A stretch of 64,000 nucleotides of DNA from an uncultured Oscillospiraceae bacterium (GTDB lineage: Bacteria > Bacillota > Clostridia > Oscillospirales > Oscillospiraceae). Below, in pieces: positions 1-10,650 of the stretch. The notes under the pieces were generated by a model that did not search any database, was not told the DNA's origin, and saw only the letters and a program-made list of their open reading frames with translations. The stretch lies in NCBI GenBank assembly GCA_947625045.1, contig CANQMW010000006.1:49556-113555 (forward strand). The letters are read 5' to 3'. Position 1 is the stretch's first letter. Each line of letters opens with the position of its first letter. The position numbers and the translations under genes are program-made.

Positions 1-1
1 C

Positions 2-982
2 ACCCCCACCCAGGACGTGGAGACCACATTGGACCAGATGCGGCGGCTCAAAGCCGCCGGGTGCGACATCATCCGGGTGGCGGTGCCGAATATGGCCGCG
101 GCGGCGGCCCTGCCCGCCATCATGGCGGCGGCGCCCATGCCCGTGGTGGCGGACATCCACTTCGACTACCGGCTGGCCCTGGCGGCGGCGGAGGCGGGGG
201 TCAGCGCCGTGCGGATAAATCCCGGCAACATAGGCGCGGCGGATAAGGTCGCGGCGGTGGCGGACGCCTGCAGGGAGCGGGGCATCCCCATCCGCATCGG
301 CGTGAATACAGGTTCGCTTGAAAAAAGGCTGCTGGAAAAGTACGGCGGCCCCACGGCGGAGGCCCTTGTGGAGAGCGCGGCGGGGGAGATAGAGGCCCTG
401 CACGCTGCGGGCTTTGAGGATATAGCCCTGTCCGTCAAGGCGTCGGATGTGGAGACGGCCGTGGCGGCCTACCGTCTCGCGGCCGAGCGGTTCGGCTGCC
501 CCCTGCACGTGGGCGTCACCGAGGCGGGGACAAGCTATGGCGGCCTGGTCAACTCCGCCGTGGGCATCGGGACGCTGCTCATGGAGGGCATCGGCGACAC
601 CGTCCGGGTGAGCCTCACCGCGGACCCGGCGGAGGAAGTAAGGGCGGGCCTTGCCATATTGCGGGCCTGCGGGCTGCGAAAAGGCGGGGTGCGGTTCGTG
701 TCCTGCCCCACCTGCGGCAGGACGAAGATCGACCTCATCGGCCTGGCCAAGAGGGTGGAGGAGGCGGTGTCCGGCCTTGAGCGGGATATCACCGTGGCGG
801 TCATGGGCTGCGAGGTGAACGGCCCCGGAGAGGCCCGGGAGGCGGACTATGGCATCGCCGGCGGCCCCGGCTTCGGAAGCCTCTTCATGAAGGGGCAGGT
901 GGTAAAGACGAAGGTGCCGGAGGACCGGCTTTTGGACGAGCTCATGGCCCTCATGGAGATGGGCGGAAAACAGGACATCTGA
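2..982 (+). CDS. ispG: 4-hydroxy-3-methylbut-2-en-1-yl diphosphate synthase (5' truncated by window edge)
   Basis: This is the penultimate enzyme of the MEP (non-mevalonate) isoprenoid pathway, a [4Fe-4S] protein that reductively opens methylerythritol cyclodiphosphate to HMBPP. The frame is open from base 2, and the residues before the first in-frame GTG (TPTQDVETT) match the family's N-terminal region, so the true start lies left of the window. About 326 residues are visible. The cluster ligands are clear: SCPTCGR near base 700 and MGCEVNGPGEA near base 805. The TIM-barrel part precedes them. polC follows after 45 bases on the same strand. Identification is firm; only the N-terminus is missing. 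Confidence 0.95.
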   Translation, partial: TPTQDVETTLDQMRRLKAAGCDIIRVAVPNMAAAAALPAIMAAAPMPVVADIHFDYRLALAAAEAGVSAVRINPGNIGAADKVAAVADACRERGIPIRIGVNTGSLEKRLLEKYGGPTAEALVESAAGEIEALHAAGFEDIALSVKASDVETAVAAYRLAAERFGCPLHVGVTEAGTSYGGLVNSAVGIGTLLMEGIGDTVRVSLTADPAEEVRAGLAILRACGLRKGGVRFVSCPTCGRTKIDLIGLAKRVEEAVSGLERDITVAVMGCEVNGPGEAREADYGIAGGPGFGSLFMKGQVVKTKVPEDRLLDELMALMEMGGKQDI

Positions 983-1027
983 TATGTCAGGATAGAGGAA
1001 AACACCTGGCATAAGGAGTACATAGCA

Positions 1028-4000
1028 TTGGAAGAAGTAGCGTTTTTGGAGATGTTCCCCTTCTGCGAGCCGCTGCAGGTGAGCTACGGCTCATTGGAGG
1101 GCGTGGCGGTGCAGGAGGCCACGGTGAGCCGGGAGCGGATGAGCATGGCCATCCGGGCCCGGTTCCCGGCTATGCCCGCGCCGGCGGAGCTGTCCGCCAT
1201 GGAGCGGGCCATCCGGGAGGAGTACGGCCTGAGCGAGGTCTCCATCGCGGCCCAGTGGCCCCATGAGGAGGCACCCAAGCCCGGGAAGAAGACGGGAACA
1301 GGGAAGGTGCTCATGGGCCGGGCCGTCAAGGGCAGCCCCATCCCCATGCGGGAGGCCTCCCCGGAGATGAAGACCGTCACCGTGTGCGGCAGGGTGTTCG
1401 CCGCGGACAGCCGGGAGATCCCCAAGCGGGGGGCCGTGGTGCTCCAGTTCGACATGACCGACGGCGACGGCTGCATCCGGGTGAGCCGGTTCTTCTCCAA
1501 GGAGGAGGAAGCGGAGCACGCCATCATCAACAAGATACAGCCGGGGATGTACCTGGCCGTATCCGGCCGGATGAAGTTCAACAGCTTCAGCCATGAGGCG
1601 GAGCTGGAGCCCCGGAACATCCAGCTGGCCCAGCCGCCGGAGGGCCGCAGGGACAATGCCCCGGTGAAGCGGGTGGAGCTGCACCTGCACACCCAGATGT
1701 CCTCCCTGGACGGGCTCACCGACCCCGTGGCCGCCGTGAAGCGGGCGGCGGAGTGGGGCATGAGCGCCGTCGCCATCACCGACCACGGGGTGGCCCAGGC
1801 CTTTCCCGCCGCCTCCAAGGCGGCCAAGGGCATCAAGGTCATCTACGGCATGGAAGGATATTATGTAAATGACGTGGATGAAAGCCTCGCCGTCATCGGG
1901 CCGAAGGACGGCCCCATAACGGGGGACTATGTGGCTTTTGATATCGAGACTACCGGCCTTTATGAGCAGCGCGACCGGATCACGGAGATCGGCGCGGTGG
2001 TGTTCCATGAGGGGGCACCCGGCGAGGTATTTCAAACTTATGTAAACCCAGGAATGCCCATCCCGGAGGACATCCAGCGCCTGACGGGCATCACGGACGC
2101 GGATGTGTTCGACGCGCCAAACGAGGCCGAAGCCGTGGCGGCCTTCCTGGCCTTCGCGGGGGACAGGCCCCTGTGCGCCCACAACGCCAGCTTTGACGTG
2201 GGGTTCATCGCCGCCGCCGCGGAGCGGGCGGGACTTATATTTGACCCCACCTATATCGACACCCTGCCCCTGTCCCAGGCCCTGCTGCCGGACATGAAGA
2301 AGTTCAAGCTGGACATGGTGTCGGACAGGCTGGGCCTGCCCGCTTTCAACCACCACCGGGCCAGCGACGACGCGCTGGTATGCGGGCGTATCCTGGGCCG
2401 GTTCCAGCCCATGCTGGCGGAGAAGGGCGCCCAGAAGCTTTCCCAGGTGGATGAGCTGTGCCGGTCTCTTCGGGCCAAAGCCGGGCGACACGGCCGGACG
2501 CGGCACATCTCCCTGCTGGTAAAAAACCGCGTGGGCCTGAAAAATCTCTATGAGCTCATCTCCAAGAGCCATCTGGAGCACTTCAACAAGGTGCCGACCA
2601 TCCCCAAGAGCCTGCTCATGGCCCACCGGGAGGGACTGCTGGTTGGCAGCGCCTGCGCCGCGGGGGAGTTCTATCAGGCCGTGAGCCGCCGCCGCAGCCG
2701 GGCGGAGCTGAAGCGCCTGGGCGCGTTCTACGACTACTTCGAGATCATGCCCCTTTGCAACAACGCCTTCATGGTGGAGAATGGCATGGTGAAGAGCGAG
2801 GAGGAGCTGAAAGCATTCAACCGCCGCGTCATCGAAATCGCCGATGAACTGGGCAAGCCGGTGTGCGCCACGGGGGACGTGCATTTCCTGGACCCCGCTG
2901 ACGAGCAGTTCCGGCATATCCTCCTGAGCGCCAAGGGCTTTTCCGACGCGGACAAGTCCCTGCCCATCTATTTCCGGACCACGGAGGAGATGCTGGCGGA
3001 ATTTGCGTATCTGGGCGAGGAGCGGGCCTATGAGGTGGTTGTGAAAAATACAAACGCCGTGGCCGATATGATAGAGGGCCAGGTGGCCCTGCTGCCGGAG
3101 CTGCGGCTCTATCCGCCGGTCATCGAAAACTCCGACGGGCAGCTCAAGGACCTGGTCTACGGGCGGCTGAAGGAGCTCTACGGCGAGCATCCGGAGAAGA
3201 TCATCACCGACCGGGTGGAGATGGAGATGAACACCATCCTGGGCCGGCACTTCGACGTCATTTACATGTCCGCCCAGAAGCTGGTGGCGGACTCTCTGGC
3301 CCACGGCTACCTGGTTGGCAGCCGGGGCAGCGTGGGGTCCAGTTTGGTGGCGTATCTCGCGGGCATCACGGAGGTGAACAGCCTCCCTGCCCACTATCTC
3401 TGCCCCAAGTGCTACCACACGGATTTCGAGTCCGGGAAGGGCTACGGCTGCGGAGCGGACATGCCGGACAGGATGTGTCCCGTATGCGGCACGGAGATGC
3501 GCAAGGAGGGCTTCGACATCCCCTTCGCCACGTTCCTGGGCATCAAGGGCGACAAGGTGCCGGATATCGACCTGAACTTCTCCGGGGAATACCAGGCCAA
3601 CGCCCACGCCTACACCAAGACCCTCTTCGGCGAGGACCACGTGTTCAAGGCCGGCACCGTGGGCACCATCGCGGACAAGACCGCTTACGGCTATGTGCTC
3701 AAATACGCCGAGACTCACGGTCTGGAATACTCCTCTGCGGAGAAGAACTGGCTGACCCAGGGACTGGTGGGCGTCAAGCGAACCACCGGTCAGCACCCGG
3801 GGGGTCTCGTCATCATCCCCCAGGACATGGACGTGACCGACTTCTGCCCGGTGCAGCACCCGGCGGACGCCGAGAACCAGGACATCATAACGACCCATCT
3901 TGAATACCATTTCATGGAGGACTATCTGCTGAAGCTGGACGAGCTGGGCCACGATAATCCGACCATGATCAACATGCTGGAGCGCCTCACCGGCACCGAC

Positions 4001-5002
4001 GCTAAGACCATCCGCCTGGACGACGGGGATACCATGAGCCTGTTCTCCTCGCCCAGAGCCCTGGGCCTACCGGACGACGACCCCATTATCGGAAAGACCG
4101 GCTCTTTGGGCATCCCCGAGTTCGGCACCGGCTTCACCCGCCAGATGCTTGTGGACACAAAACCGGACAAGTTCGACATGCTGGTGCGCCTGTCCGGCTA
4201 CTCCCACGGCACCGGCGTGTGGCTGGGAAACGCCCAGGATCTTATCAAGGCCGGCATCAAGGTCACCGACACCATCGGCTGCCGGGACGACATCATGCTC
4301 TACCTGATGCATCAGGGCATCGACGCCAACACCGCCTTCAAGGCCATGGAGAACGTCCGCAAGAAGAACAAGCAACTCACCGACGAGCAGGTCCAGGCCA
4401 TGAAGGACCACGGCGTGCCCCAGTGGTATATCGACTCCTGCCATAAGATAGAATATCTGTTTCCCAAGGCCCACGCGGTGGCCTATGTGCTGATGGCCTT
4501 CCGCATCGCCTGGTACAAGGTCCATTACCCCCTGGCCTTCTACGCGGCGCTTTTCTACCGCCGCAGCCAGAAGGGGGGCTTCGACGCGGAGATGATGACC
4601 GGCGGGGCCAATAAGGTCCGCAATAAGATCAAGGAGATCAACGCCGACCCCAACGCCACCGCCAAGGACCAGGACCTGGTCACCACCCTGGAGATGGTGT
4701 ATGAGTTTTACATGCGGGGCTTTGACTTCGCCCCCATCGATATCTATGAGTCCGACGCCCTGCAGTTCCTGCCCGTGGGGGAGAAGCTTTTGCGGGTGCC
4801 CTTCGTGGCCATCGCGGGCCTGGGCGCCACGGCGGCCCAGGACCTGGCAAAGGCCCGGGAGGGGGGCCGGGACTTCGTGTCCATCGAGGATGTGGCGGCG
4901 GCCTGCCCCAAGGTGAGCATGGCCCACATCGAGACGTTGAAGAAGATGGGCGCCTTCGGTGCTCTGCCGGAGGCCAGCCAGATGACCCTGTTCGATATGT
5001 GA
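1028..5002 (+). CDS. polC: DNA polymerase III, PolC-type (Gram-positive replicative polymerase)
   Basis: This is the Firmicutes replicative DNA polymerase with built-in proofreading, the catalytic subunit of the replisome. The 1324-residue protein has the family order: an OB-fold region, a PHP domain starting at [14 protein letters not shown], a DEDD exonuclease inserted in PHP (FDIETTGL near residue 303), then the polymerase core with a Cys-rich zinc motif (CPKC...CPVCG, bases ~3400-3490) and the [12 protein letters not shown] catalytic segment. It is somewhat shorter than the roughly 1440 residues of Bacillus PolC, mainly at the N-terminus. The start is a TTG at 1028 placed 9 bases after AAGGAG. 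The ispG-polC order on one strand is common in clostridia. Confidence 0.96.
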   Translation: MEEVAFLEMFPFCEPLQVSYGSLEGVAVQEATVSRERMSMAIRARFPAMPAPAELSAMERAIREEYGLSEVSIAAQWPHEEAPKPGKKTGTGKVLMGRAVKGSPIPMREASPEMKTVTVCGRVFAADSREIPKRGAVVLQFDMTDGDGCIRVSRFFSKEEEAEHAIINKIQPGMYLAVSGRMKFNSFSHEAELEPRNIQLAQPPEGRRDNAPVKRVELHLHTQMSSLDGLTDPVAAVKRAAEWGMSAVAITDHGVAQAFPAASKAAKGIKVIYGMEGYYVNDVDESLAVIGPKDGPITGDYVAFDIETTGLYEQRDRITEIGAVVFHEGAPGEVFQTYVNPGMPIPEDIQRLTGITDADVFDAPNEAEAVAAFLAFAGDRPLCAHNASFDVGFIAAAAERAGLIFDPTYIDTLPLSQALLPDMKKFKLDMVSDRLGLPAFNHHRASDDALVCGRILGRFQPMLAEKGAQKLSQVDELCRSLRAKAGRHGRTRHISLLVKNRVGLKNLYELISKSHLEHFNKVPTIPKSLLMAHREGLLVGSACAAGEFYQAVSRRRSRAELKRLGAFYDYFEIMPLCNNAFMVENGMVKSEEELKAFNRRVIEIADELGKPVCATGDVHFLDPADEQFRHILLSAKGFSDADKSLPIYFRTTEEMLAEFAYLGEERAYEVVVKNTNAVADMIEGQVALLPELRLYPPVIENSDGQLKDLVYGRLKELYGEHPEKIITDRVEMEMNTILGRHFDVIYMSAQKLVADSLAHGYLVGSRGSVGSSLVAYLAGITEVNSLPAHYLCPKCYHTDFESGKGYGCGADMPDRMCPVCGTEMRKEGFDIPFATFLGIKGDKVPDIDLNFSGEYQANAHAYTKTLFGEDHVFKAGTVGTIADKTAYGYVLKYAETHGLEYSSAEKNWLTQGLVGVKRTTGQHPGGLVIIPQDMDVTDFCPVQHPADAENQDIITTHLEYHFMEDYLLKLDELGHDNPTMINMLERLTGTDAKTIRLDDGDTMSLFSSPRALGLPDDDPIIGKTGSLGIPEFGTGFTRQMLVDTKPDKFDMLVRLSGYSHGTGVWLGNAQDLIKAGIKVTDTIGCRDDIMLYLMHQGIDANTAFKAMENVRKKNKQLTDEQVQAMKDHGVPQWYIDSCHKIEYLFPKAHAVAYVLMAFRIAWYKVHYPLAFYAALFYRRSQKGGFDAEMMTGGANKVRNKIKEINADPNATAKDQDLVTTLEMVYEFYMRGFDFAPIDIYESDALQFLPVGEKLLRVPFVAIAGLGATAAQDLAKAREGGRDFVSIEDVAAACPKVSMAHIETLKKMGAFGALPEASQMTLFDM

Positions 5003-5055
5003 GAGCGTCTCCCGGGGCCGGGAGAGTTAAAAAACTTGAAATGGGAGGGACCTGT

Positions 5056-7206
5056 ATGTCTGAAACTGCGCGCAAGAGACTTGCCCTGCTGCTGCTCGCG
5101 GCGGTGCTGTGCCTGCAGCTTGGCGCGGCGCCGGTGCGCCTTCGGGGCGATGAGCCGCCCGCGGCCGATATGCCGCTGACCGACGAGCCCGTCACCGGGG
5201 AGCTTGCCCCGGAGGGCGGCTACATCCCCGTGGAGCAGGGGCCTGTGGTCACAGACCCGCCCGCGGCGGATGTGTTCACCGAGGCCGGGCCTGCCGACAT
5301 GCCCGCACCCGAGGCGCCCCCCACGCTGGAGACCGCCTATGACGCGGACTACTTCGACCCGGTGGAGGATACCCATAAGACCGCCCCGCAGGCCTGGGTG
5401 ATGACGGACGCCGTCACGGACCTGACCGAGGGCTGGTACGTGGTGAAGGAGCATGTGACCATAGACGCGCCCGTCACCGTGGCCGGGAAGGCGAACGTCA
5501 TCCTGACCGACGGCGGCGTGCTGGAGGCGAAGCAGGGCCTGTACCTGCCCGAGGGCAGCGAGCTGACTCTGTGGGGGCAGGAGATGGGCTCCGGCACCAT
5601 CACCGTCACCGCCCCGGAGGGGAAGGAGCCTGTGGGCGCCGGGAGCCCCGGCGCCAAGTGCGGCAAGCTCACCATCAACGGCGGCACCGTCACCCTGGAG
5701 CGGGAGGCCACAGACGCGCCCCCCTTCTATGACGGCGAGGTCATCGTGAACGGCGGCTCCGTGAAGGGCCCCCTGGGCTGCGTGCCCAAGAACGCCGGCG
5801 GCCAGGGCCTGTACCTGCTGACGCTGTCGAACTCCTGGCGGGAGAACGTGACCGTGGACGGCCGGCAGTGCCGCCCCAATGACCACATGGGCAGCGCCGA
5901 CGGCACGGACTCGAACCTGTATGTCTACGTGACCGGGGACGTACACACAGTCTATGTGGGCAGCGCCATCCAGGAGTACCGGTTCATGGACGGGAGCTTC
6001 GAGCTCTTCCATGCCTGGGGCGCGCCGGAGTGGGCCTGGTCTGAAGACGGCCAGAGCGCCGAGGCCACCTTCACCTGTATGAACGACGGGACCCAGGACG
6101 TGGTCACCGCCCAGGTGACCACCGAGATCACCGACGCCACGTGCACGGAGCCCGGCGTCAGCAACAGCACTGCCTCCGTCTTCCATGATGGGGTGAACTA
6201 TACCGATACCATGAGCGTGCCGGGCCCGGAGCCCTTGGGCCACAGCTTCACCAACTACGTCTATAATAACGACGCCACCTATGAGGCGGACGGCACCGAG
6301 ACGGCCAAGTGTGACCGCTGCGACGTGACCGACACCCGGGTGGCGGCGGGGACCATGCTGATCCCCACGGCGACGCCGGAACCGACCCCTGAGCCCACTC
6401 CGGAACCCACACCCACACCTACGCCGACACCGACGCCGACGCCCACACCTACACCTACACCTACGCCCACGCCTACACCCACACCCACACCTACGCCAAC
6501 GCCGACGCCGACGCCCACACCTACACCTACGCCAACGCCTACACCCACACCCACGCCTACACCCACACCCACACCTACGCCGACACCTACGCCTACGTCT
6601 ACGCCGACGCCGACGCCGACGCCAACACCGACGCCGACGCCAACACCGACGCCGACGCCAACACCGACACCGGAACCTACGCCTACGCCGACACCAACGC
6701 CGACGCTAACACCCACGCCGACGCCCACACCTACGCCGACGCCCACACCTACGCCTACACCTGTGCCGACGGCAACGCCTGTTCCCACGGTGAACCCGGC
6801 GGCGATACAGCCGGCGCCTACGGCGACGCCCACCCCGGTGCCCACGGTGACGCCCACGCCGGTACCCACCGCCACGCCCGTGCCCACGGCTACCCCTGTG
6901 CCCGCGGCGCCTGTGACGGCGGTGCCCACGCCCACGTATATGCCCACGCCTACGCCGACCCCGACACCGACGGTCACGCCCACGCCTGAGCCTACGGCGA
7001 CGGTGACGGCGGAGCCCACGGCCACGCCCGTGGCGGCGGAGACGGTCACCTCCGTGCCCGCCACGCCCCAGGCTGCGCCCCAGCCGGAGCCCGTGCCCCC
7101 GCAGGAGAGGAGCACTACCGGCCTTCTCATCGCCCTGGTTGGCTGCGGAGCCGCACTGGGGGCCGCCGTGGTCATCCTGGTTCAGATACTGCGCAAGCGG
7201 CGGTAA
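5056..7206 (+). CDS. Secreted, C-terminally membrane-anchored protein with Thr-Pro repeat stalk
   Basis: I do not recognise a specific family. The 716-residue product starts at ATG 5056, seven bases after GGAGGG; an earlier in-frame start would place the signal peptide badly. Residues 1-30 form a signal peptide ([17 protein letters not shown]). Residues ~110-400 look like repetitive beta structure with short beta-helix-like turns, followed by a Cys-pair segment (CDRCD). Residues ~437-690 are dominated by Thr-Pro dipeptides. The C-terminus has one hydrophobic segment ending in RKRR, so it is probably held in the membrane with the PT stalk spanning the wall. There is no LPXTG sortase motif. A surface or adhesin-like role is inference. 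Confidence 0.75.
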   Translation: MSETARKRLALLLLAAVLCLQLGAAPVRLRGDEPPAADMPLTDEPVTGELAPEGGYIPVEQGPVVTDPPAADVFTEAGPADMPAPEAPPTLETAYDADYFDPVEDTHKTAPQAWVMTDAVTDLTEGWYVVKEHVTIDAPVTVAGKANVILTDGGVLEAKQGLYLPEGSELTLWGQEMGSGTITVTAPEGKEPVGAGSPGAKCGKLTINGGTVTLEREATDAPPFYDGEVIVNGGSVKGPLGCVPKNAGGQGLYLLTLSNSWRENVTVDGRQCRPNDHMGSADGTDSNLYVYVTGDVHTVYVGSAIQEYRFMDGSFELFHAWGAPEWAWSEDGQSAEATFTCMNDGTQDVVTAQVTTEITDATCTEPGVSNSTASVFHDGVNYTDTMSVPGPEPLGHSFTNYVYNNDATYEADGTETAKCDRCDVTDTRVAAGTMLIPTATPEPTPEPTPEPTPTPTPTPTPTPTPTPTPTPTPTPTPTPTPTPTPTPTPTPTPTPTPTPTPTPTPTPTPTPTPTSTPTPTPTPTPTPTPTPTPTPTPTPEPTPTPTPTPTLTPTPTPTPTPTPTPTPTPVPTATPVPTVNPAAIQPAPTATPTPVPTVTPTPVPTATPVPTATPVPAAPVTAVPTPTYMPTPTPTPTPTVTPTPEPTATVTAEPTATPVAAETVTSVPATPQAAPQPEPVPPQERSTTGLLIALVGCGAALGAAVVILVQILRKRR
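6367..6780 (+). repeat. Hexanucleotide (ACN CCN) Thr-Pro coding repeat
   Basis: About 400 bases of near-perfect six-base repetition encoding (TP)n, broken by a few EP, SP and LP variants. Synonymous third positions vary (ACA/ACG/ACC with CCA/CCG/CCT), so the array is old or under selection for protein rather than recently slipped, although local blocks are identical. It is a likely site of length variation between strains and of assembly error. Confidence 0.9.
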
Positions 7207-7225
7207 GATACGAACGATAAAAACA

Positions 7226-7251
7226 GCCCCTCCGTCTCGTGACGGAGGGGC
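7226..7251 (-). terminator. Rho-independent terminator between convergent genes
   Basis: Eleven-base-pair GC-rich stem (GCCCCTCCGTC / GACGGAGGGGC, loop TCGT). On the minus strand it is followed by TGTTTTTATC, so it serves the malic enzyme/fumarase/nadE operon best; on the + strand the following bases are less T-rich, but it may also stop the surface-protein transcript. Confidence 0.8.
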
Positions 7252-7269
7252 CTTGCTCTATGTATGTAC

Positions 7270-8442
<1,173 letters not shown>

Positions 8443-8457
8443 AGGTCGCTCCTTATA

Positions 8458-8991
8458 TCAGAGATAGGGGGAGTAGATGTGGCCCTTGCAGTCGCAGAAG
8501 ACGCTGACGGGGAAGTTCTCCACCGTGAGCCGGTGTACCGCCTCGGTGCCCAGCTCCGGGAAGGCAACGACTTCGCAGCTCTTCACGTAATTGGCCAGCA
8601 GCGCCCCGCAGCCGCCCTCGGCGGAGAAGTAGACGCAGGTGTGCTCCTTGATGGCGTCGATGACCGCCTGGCCCCGGCGGCCCTTGCCGATGAGGCCTTT
8701 GAGGCCCGCTTCCAGCAGGGCGGGGGTATATTTGTCCATGCGGTAGGAGGTGGTGGGGCCGCAGGAGCCGATGGGCCGTCCCGGGGGCGCCGGGGTGGGA
8801 CCGGTGTAGTAGACGATCTGCCCCGCCGGGTCAAAGGGCAGGGGCTCGCCCGCCTCCAAAAGCTCTACCAGCTTCTTATGGGCCGCGTCCCGGGCGGTGT
8901 AGATGATGCCGGTGATGCGCACCTCATCCCCGGCGCGGAGGCCTTTGATGGCCTCGTCAGTGAGGGGGGTAGATATATGTTTTTCCATCAT
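8458..8991 (-). CDS. Class I fumarate hydratase, beta subunit (Fe-S hydro-lyase C-terminal domain)
   Basis: Small subunit of a two-part oxygen-sensitive [4Fe-4S] fumarase (the same family includes L(+)-tartrate dehydratase). The 177-residue protein has the beta-subunit landmark VYYTGPTPAPPGRPIGSCGPTTSYRMD and the downstream GKGRRG segment. It overlaps the alpha-subunit stop by four bases (ATGA), indicating translational coupling and fixed stoichiometry. Tartrate dehydratase cannot be excluded by sequence alone, but the adjacent malic enzyme favours fumarase. Confidence 0.9.
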   Translation of the reverse strand: MMEKHISTPLTDEAIKGLRAGDEVRITGIIYTARDAAHKKLVELLEAGEPLPFDPAGQIVYYTGPTPAPPGRPIGSCGPTTSYRMDKYTPALLEAGLKGLIGKGRRGQAVIDAIKEHTCVYFSAEGGCGALLANYVKSCEVVAFPELGTEAVHRLTVENFPVSVFCDCKGHIYSPYL

Positions 8992-9752
8992 ATCACCTCC
9001 GAAGCGTATCTGAGGCTGTGGCAGCCGACGCTCACGGCGCAGGGCAGGCCCGCGATGTGGGTGGGGGCGGCGAGGATATGCACGCCGATGGAGAACTTCT
9101 TCGTCGCCTCGTAGAGCTCCTGCTCCAGCGCGGCGTAGAAAGGGTCCGGGTTGGGCTCGGTCCGCAGGGTCGCCTTTTTGGCGAGAGCGGGCGCCCGGTC
9201 GAAGCTGCCGCCCAGGCCTACGCCGATGCTGACCGGTGGGCAGGCGTCGGGCACGGCCAGACGGGCTGTCTCCAATACGAAGGCCTTCACGCCTTCCGCG
9301 CCGTCGGCGGGGGCCAGCATGGCGATGCGGCCCTTGTTCTCGCAGCCGAAGCCCCGGGGGACCACGGTGACCTTCACCCTGTCCCCGGGCACCAGTTCCA
9401 CGTTCAGCAGGGCGGGGGTGTTGTCTCTCGTGTTGGTCCGGCGCAGGGGGTCCGCCACGATGGAAGAGCGCAGATACCCCTCCTTCACCGCCCGGCGCAC
9501 GCCCTCGTCCACCGCGGCGGGGATGTCGCCGGTGAGGTGCACGTCCTGGCCCACCTCCAGGTACACCGCGGCCATGCCTGTGTCCTGGCAGAGAGGAAGA
9601 TTTCCATTTTTTTCAAAATTTTCGATGATATAGGGGTTGCCGAAAGCATAGAGCTTCTCCTTCACCGCCTCCGGCAGCTCCAGGCAGGCCTTTACGTACA
9701 GCTTTGCCACGGCGTCGGCCAGCCGCCGGGCGTCCAGCTCCCGCACGCTCAT
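8988..9752 (-). CDS. Class I fumarate hydratase, alpha subunit (Fe-S hydro-lyase N-terminal domain)
   Basis: Large subunit of the anaerobic two-subunit fumarase that carries the [4Fe-4S] cluster. At 254 residues it is slightly shorter than the usual ~280. Diagnostic stretches are NLPLCQDTGMAAVYLEVGQDVHLTG, RTNTRDNTPALLN and GGSFDRAPALAKKA; the cysteines in CQDTG, FGCENKG and the later VGCHS region are the likely cluster ligands. It is translationally coupled at both ends: its start overlaps the nadE stop and its stop overlaps the beta-subunit start, each by four bases. Confidence 0.92.
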   Translation of the reverse strand: MSVRELDARRLADAVAKLYVKACLELPEAVKEKLYAFGNPYIIENFEKNGNLPLCQDTGMAAVYLEVGQDVHLTGDIPAAVDEGVRRAVKEGYLRSSIVADPLRRTNTRDNTPALLNVELVPGDRVKVTVVPRGFGCENKGRIAMLAPADGAEGVKAFVLETARLAVPDACPPVSIGVGLGGSFDRAPALAKKATLRTEPNPDPFYAALEQELYEATKKFSIGVHILAAPTHIAGLPCAVSVGCHSLRYASEVI

Positions 9753-10477
9753 CCGGGATAGGTGACCTGGGGCAGGCGCTTGTGCTCGCTTATCCGGTGG
9801 AAGCGGTCGATGACGGCCTGGTCGCGTTCGCTGGCCTCGCCGGTGAGGAGGAACCTGTCGATAGCGGCGTAGGTGACGCCCATCTCGCCCTCGTCGGTCT
9901 GGCCCTCAAAGAGCCCCGCGGAGGGGGCCTTGGTGCGGATGGACATGGGCGCGTCCAGGTACGCCAGGAACTCGTATATCTCCGTCACGGTCAGGTCCGC
10001 GATGGGGTCGAAGTCATAGGCCCCGTCGCCCCACTTGGTGAAGTAGCCCATGTAGGCCTCGCTGCGGTTGCCGGTGCCCGCTACCAGGCGGCCCTCGGCC
10101 CCGGCGATGGCGTACAGCGTGGTCATGCGAAGGCGGGGGGCGATGTTGGCCACGGCGGCGTCGGTCATGGCCGTGACGCCCTGGAGGGAGGCAAGCTCCG
10201 CCTCCCGCACCGGGGTCAGGTCCACCAGCCGGGTCTCGATGCCGTACTTTTCGGCTACGGCTTTTCCGTCGTCCAGATCGATATTGAAGTTGCGCTTTGA
10301 GGCGCAGGGCATGAGCACGCCCACGGTGTTATCGCAGGCGGCCTTGCAGAGGATGCCCACCAGGGTGCAGTCTTTGCCGCCGGAGTTGCCGTAAACGATG
10401 CCCTTCTGGCCGCTGGCGGCCAGGGTGTCTTTGATGAACGCCACCCGCTTGTCGAATTCTTCCTTATAGTCGCGCAT
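9749..10477 (-). CDS. nadE: NH3-dependent NAD+ synthetase
   Basis: Final step of NAD biosynthesis: ATP-dependent amidation of nicotinate adenine dinucleotide using ammonia. The 242-residue length and lack of a nitrilase-type glutaminase domain identify the ammonia-dependent form. The pyrophosphatase P-loop is visible as YGNSGGKDCT near residue 29, where most relatives have SGGxDS, and the substrate region AGTGNRSE lies mid-protein. It is first in a four-gene operon with fumarase and malic enzyme, which links cofactor supply to NAD-consuming C4 metabolism. Its promoter must lie in or next to the upstream palindromic repeat. Confidence 0.92.
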   Translation of the reverse strand: MRDYKEEFDKRVAFIKDTLAASGQKGIVYGNSGGKDCTLVGILCKAACDNTVGVLMPCASKRNFNIDLDDGKAVAEKYGIETRLVDLTPVREAELASLQGVTAMTDAAVANIAPRLRMTTLYAIAGAEGRLVAGTGNRSEAYMGYFTKWGDGAYDFDPIADLTVTEIYEFLAYLDAPMSIRTKAPSAGLFEGQTDEGEMGVTYAAIDRFLLTGEASERDQAVIDRFHRISEHKRLPQVTYPG

Positions 10478-10500
10478 AGTAGTTTCTCCTTATCATTGTA

Positions 10501-10612
10501 AGCCTCCCCTGTGCAAGGGGAGGTGGGCGGCGTCAGCCGCTCGGAGGGGTTGTCAGACAATCCCTCAGTCAGCGCTTCGCGCTGCCAGCCCCCTTTGCAC
10601 AAGGGGGCCTCC
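10501..10612. repeat. MITE-like imperfect palindromic intergenic repeat
   Basis: About 112 bases with complementary ends: AGCCTCCCCTGTGCAAGGGG at the left, and CCCCCTTTGCACAAGGGGGC near the right. The interior carries further small hairpins, GGCGTCAGCCGC and CAGCGCTTCGCGCTG. It has no coding capacity of note. I recall elements of this design scattered between genes of Oscillospiraceae and related gut clostridia, so it is probably one copy of a dispersed family. It sits between the purA terminator and nadE and may supply the nadE leader. Confidence 0.7.
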
Positions 10613-10622
10613 AAAATGAGAA

Positions 10623-10645
10623 AAGCCCGCTCGCGGAGCGGGCTT
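10623..10645 (-). terminator. Rho-independent terminator of the pyrG-purB-purA operon
   Basis: Ten-base-pair stem (AAGCCCGCTC / GAGCGGGCTT) with a three-base loop, flanked by A and T runs so that it can act in both directions. It lies six bases past the purA stop codon on the minus strand. Confidence 0.88.
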
Positions 10646-10650
10646 TTTCT

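Noticed and set aside
1091..3952. A 953-codon open frame on the minus strand opposite polC
   Set aside because: It is a shadow of GC-rich codon usage: polC has full family motifs on the + strand, and the reverse frame is Leu/Gly/His/Val-rich with no domain and no ribosome site.
4744..6243. A 499-codon minus-strand frame opposite polC's end and the surface protein
   Set aside because: Low-complexity His/Gly/Val-rich sequence without a start signal; explained by the third-position GC bias of the + strand genes.
6279..7175. A minus-strand frame encoding a long Val-Gly repeat
   Set aside because: It is only the reverse reading of the Thr-Pro coding repeat.
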